From an uncultured Clostridia bacterium (GTDB lineage: Bacteria; Bacillota; Clostridia; Monoglobales; Monoglobaceae): a DNA stretch of 64,000 bases. Shown piece by piece: positions 62,622-64,000 of the stretch (positions are counted from its first letter, which is position 1; each line of letters begins with the position of its first letter). Position numbers and translations under genes: made by a program. The stretch is from positions 1-64,000 of the forward strand of contig CANQBQ010000010.1 of NCBI GenBank assembly GCA_947589045.1. Direction: 5' to 3'. The notes under the pieces were generated by a model. It made no database searches and was not told where the DNA came from. It saw only the letters and a program-made list of their open reading frames with translations.

Positions 62622-64000
62622 AACAATTAAGGGACTTAAAAGAACGCATTACTGCGGAGATGTTGAGCAAATCGGAAGCACCGTCGTTGTGGGCGGGTTT
62701 GTTCAGAAGGTGCGTGATATGGGTGCGCTCATATTTATCGACCTGCGCGACAGAAGCGGAATAGTTCAGCTTGCGTTTGATGAAAACACCGACAAGGGCG
62801 TGTTTGAGAAAGCATCAAACTGCCACAGTGAATATGTGGTTATGGCAAAGGGTGTTGTACGCGAGCGTGAGAGCAAGACCGACAAAATCAAAACGGGAAA
62901 TATCGAGATATACGTTGATGAGCTACGGGTGCTCTCAAAGGCTCAGACGCCTCCGTTTGAGATTATGGACAATACAAATGTAAACGAGGAGCTCAGACTC
63001 AAATACAGATACCTTGATTTAAGAAGAAAGACGCTTCAGGACAAAATCATAATGAGAAGCAAAATCGCAAAAAGCGCGAGGGATTATTTCTATGAAAACG
63101 GTTTTATAGAAATCGAAACGCCTATGCTTATAAGGTCTACGCCTGAGGGCGCAAGAGATTATCTCGTGCCGTCGCGCATACATTCGGGTAAGTTTTATGC
63201 ACTGCCCCAGTCGCCGCAGATTTATAAACAGCTTTTGATGGTGGCGGGCTTTGACAGATATATTCAGCTTGCCCGCTGCTTCAGAGATGAGGATCTCAGA
63301 GCGGACAGACAGCCGGAATTTACTCAAATAGACCTTGAAATGTCGTTTGTGGAGGTCGAGGATATTCTCGAAATGATAGAGGGCTTTATAAAAAGGCTGT
63401 TTAAGGACGTTTTGGATATTGATATACCGCTTCCCCTGCCCCGTATGACATACAGGGACGCTATGGAGCGTTACGGCTCCGATAAGCCGTATGTCGGCTT
63501 TGGTATGGAAATAGTAAATCTCTCGGATTTGGTTAAGGACAGTGACTTCGGAGTATTCAGCTCTGCAGTTGCCGCAGGCGGAAGCGTGCGCGCGATAACC
63601 GCCAAAGACGCTTCAGGAGTTCTGACCAGAAAGGAAATTGACAAGCTGACCGAAATGGTGCGCGGAATAGGCGCAAAGGGTCTCGCGTTTATAAGATGGA
63701 TAGACGACGCTCCTACCTGCTCGTTCTCCAAATTTATGAAAGAGGGAGAGATTGAAGCCATTTTGGACAGAGCCGGTGCGCAAAAGGGAGACGTCGTGCT
63801 GATTGTTGCAGATAAGGACAAGGTTACCCTTCCCGTACTCGGTGCGCTCAGATTGGAAGTGGCGAAGAAGCTGAACATTATCCCCGACGGGTATCACTTC
63901 CTCTGGATAACCGAATTCCCGTTCTTTGAGTACGATGAGGACAGCGACTCGTGGATAGCTATGCACCATCCGTTTACAATGCCTATGGACGAGTGTCTTG
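62611..64000 (+). CDS. aspS: Aspartyl-tRNA synthetase, 3'-truncated by the window edge
   Basis: The frame is open from ATG 62611 to the window end (463 codons of about 590). The N-terminal OB-fold anticodon domain is present (VVVGGFVQKVRDMGALIFID, DLRDRSGIVQL). Class II motif 1 (NGFIEIETPMLIRSTPEGARD), the flipping-loop region YALPQSPQIYKQLLM and motif 2 FRDEDLRADRQPEFTQIDLE follow. The bacterial GAD insertion runs from about residue 285. The window ends inside FPFFEYDE...HHPFTMP. AGGCGAAAG precedes the ATG, which lies within hisS. Whether it is the discriminating or non-discriminating type cannot be judged. Confidence 0.96.
   Translation, partial: MEIETIKGLKRTHYCGDVEQIGSTVVVGGFVQKVRDMGALIFIDLRDRSGIVQLAFDENTDKGVFEKASNCHSEYVVMAKGVVRERESKTDKIKTGNIEIYVDELRVLSKAQTPPFEIMDNTNVNEELRLKYRYLDLRRKTLQDKIIMRSKIAKSARDYFYENGFIEIETPMLIRSTPEGARDYLVPSRIHSGKFYALPQSPQIYKQLLMVAGFDRYIQLARCFRDEDLRADRQPEFTQIDLEMSFVEVEDILEMIEGFIKRLFKDVLDIDIPLPLPRMTYRDAMERYGSDKPYVGFGMEIVNLSDLVKDSDFGVFSSAVAAGGSVRAITAKDASGVLTRKEIDKLTEMVRGIGAKGLAFIRWIDDAPTCSFSKFMKEGEIEAILDRAGAQKGDVVLIVADKDKVTLPVLGALRLEVAKKLNIIPDGYHFLWITEFPFFEYDEDSDSWIAMHHPFTMPMDECL

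Overview
The window looks like a chromosomal segment of an anaerobic member of the Clostridia (Bacillota). The evidence is AGGAGG-type ribosome binding sites with many GTG/TTG starts, a CIRCE-controlled hrcA-grpE-dnaK-dnaJ-prmA-rsmE operon, a radical-SAM DUF512 gene beside der-plsY-gpsA, a tig-clpP-clpX-lon-engB run, a DUF1540 mini-protein and a 6-phosphofructokinase with pyrophosphate-type active-site residues. I cannot name a genus. Housekeeping genes are moderately GC-rich. Two clusters of small unknown genes (1743-3805 and 30255-34097) are clearly more A+T-rich.

Layout. 1-1513: 3' part of a secreted repeat protein with three near-identical 240-bp units. 1743-3805: an RDD membrane protein and three small membrane-anchored or secreted unknowns. 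3952-6320 (minus): purA, an SGNH hydrolase, a small conserved protein and tRNA-Arg. 6713-10780: an NlpC/P60 peptidase, a Cys-rich protein, a nitroreductase and two adjacent genes that look like catalytically dead enzymes (GH32-like, ComEC-type metallo-beta-lactamase-like). 10799-20428: lepA, hemW and the heat-shock operon through rsmE. 20456-24204: a small membrane protein, then an apiosidase-like GH140 / esterase / YesL-type cluster. 24206-28505: DUF512, der, plsY, gpsA. 28590-29819 (minus): phosphofructokinase. 30028-34097: tRNA-Leu followed by an A+T-rich cassette (lipoprotein, membrane-anchored unknown, nucleotidyltransferase-like protein, 703-aa zinc-ribbon protein). 34181-38295 (minus): HU, FtsK/SpoIIIE, UppP. 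38500-48128: branched-chain amino acid operon ilvB-ilvN-ilvC-ilvD-cimA-leuC-leuD-leuB. 48254-53397: lipoprotein, pgi, P-loop protein, thrC, DUF1540 protein (minus) and metallophosphoesterase. 53521-64000: tig, clpP, clpX, lipoprotein, lon, engB, FAH-family protein, hisS and the 5' part of aspS.

The genes form coherent modules. Protein quality control is covered by HrcA/CIRCE with the DnaK machine, trigger factor, ClpXP and Lon. The amino-acid operon makes isoleucine through citramalate and carries the downstream leucine enzymes, but no leuA is in the window. No phage, insertion sequence, CRISPR array or rRNA is visible. The points most worth a second look are the paired degenerate enzymes at 8856-10780, the cassette behind tRNA-Leu, a 16-bp tandem duplication of the tig ribosome binding site and a 58-codon cysteine-rich gene at 52456-52632.
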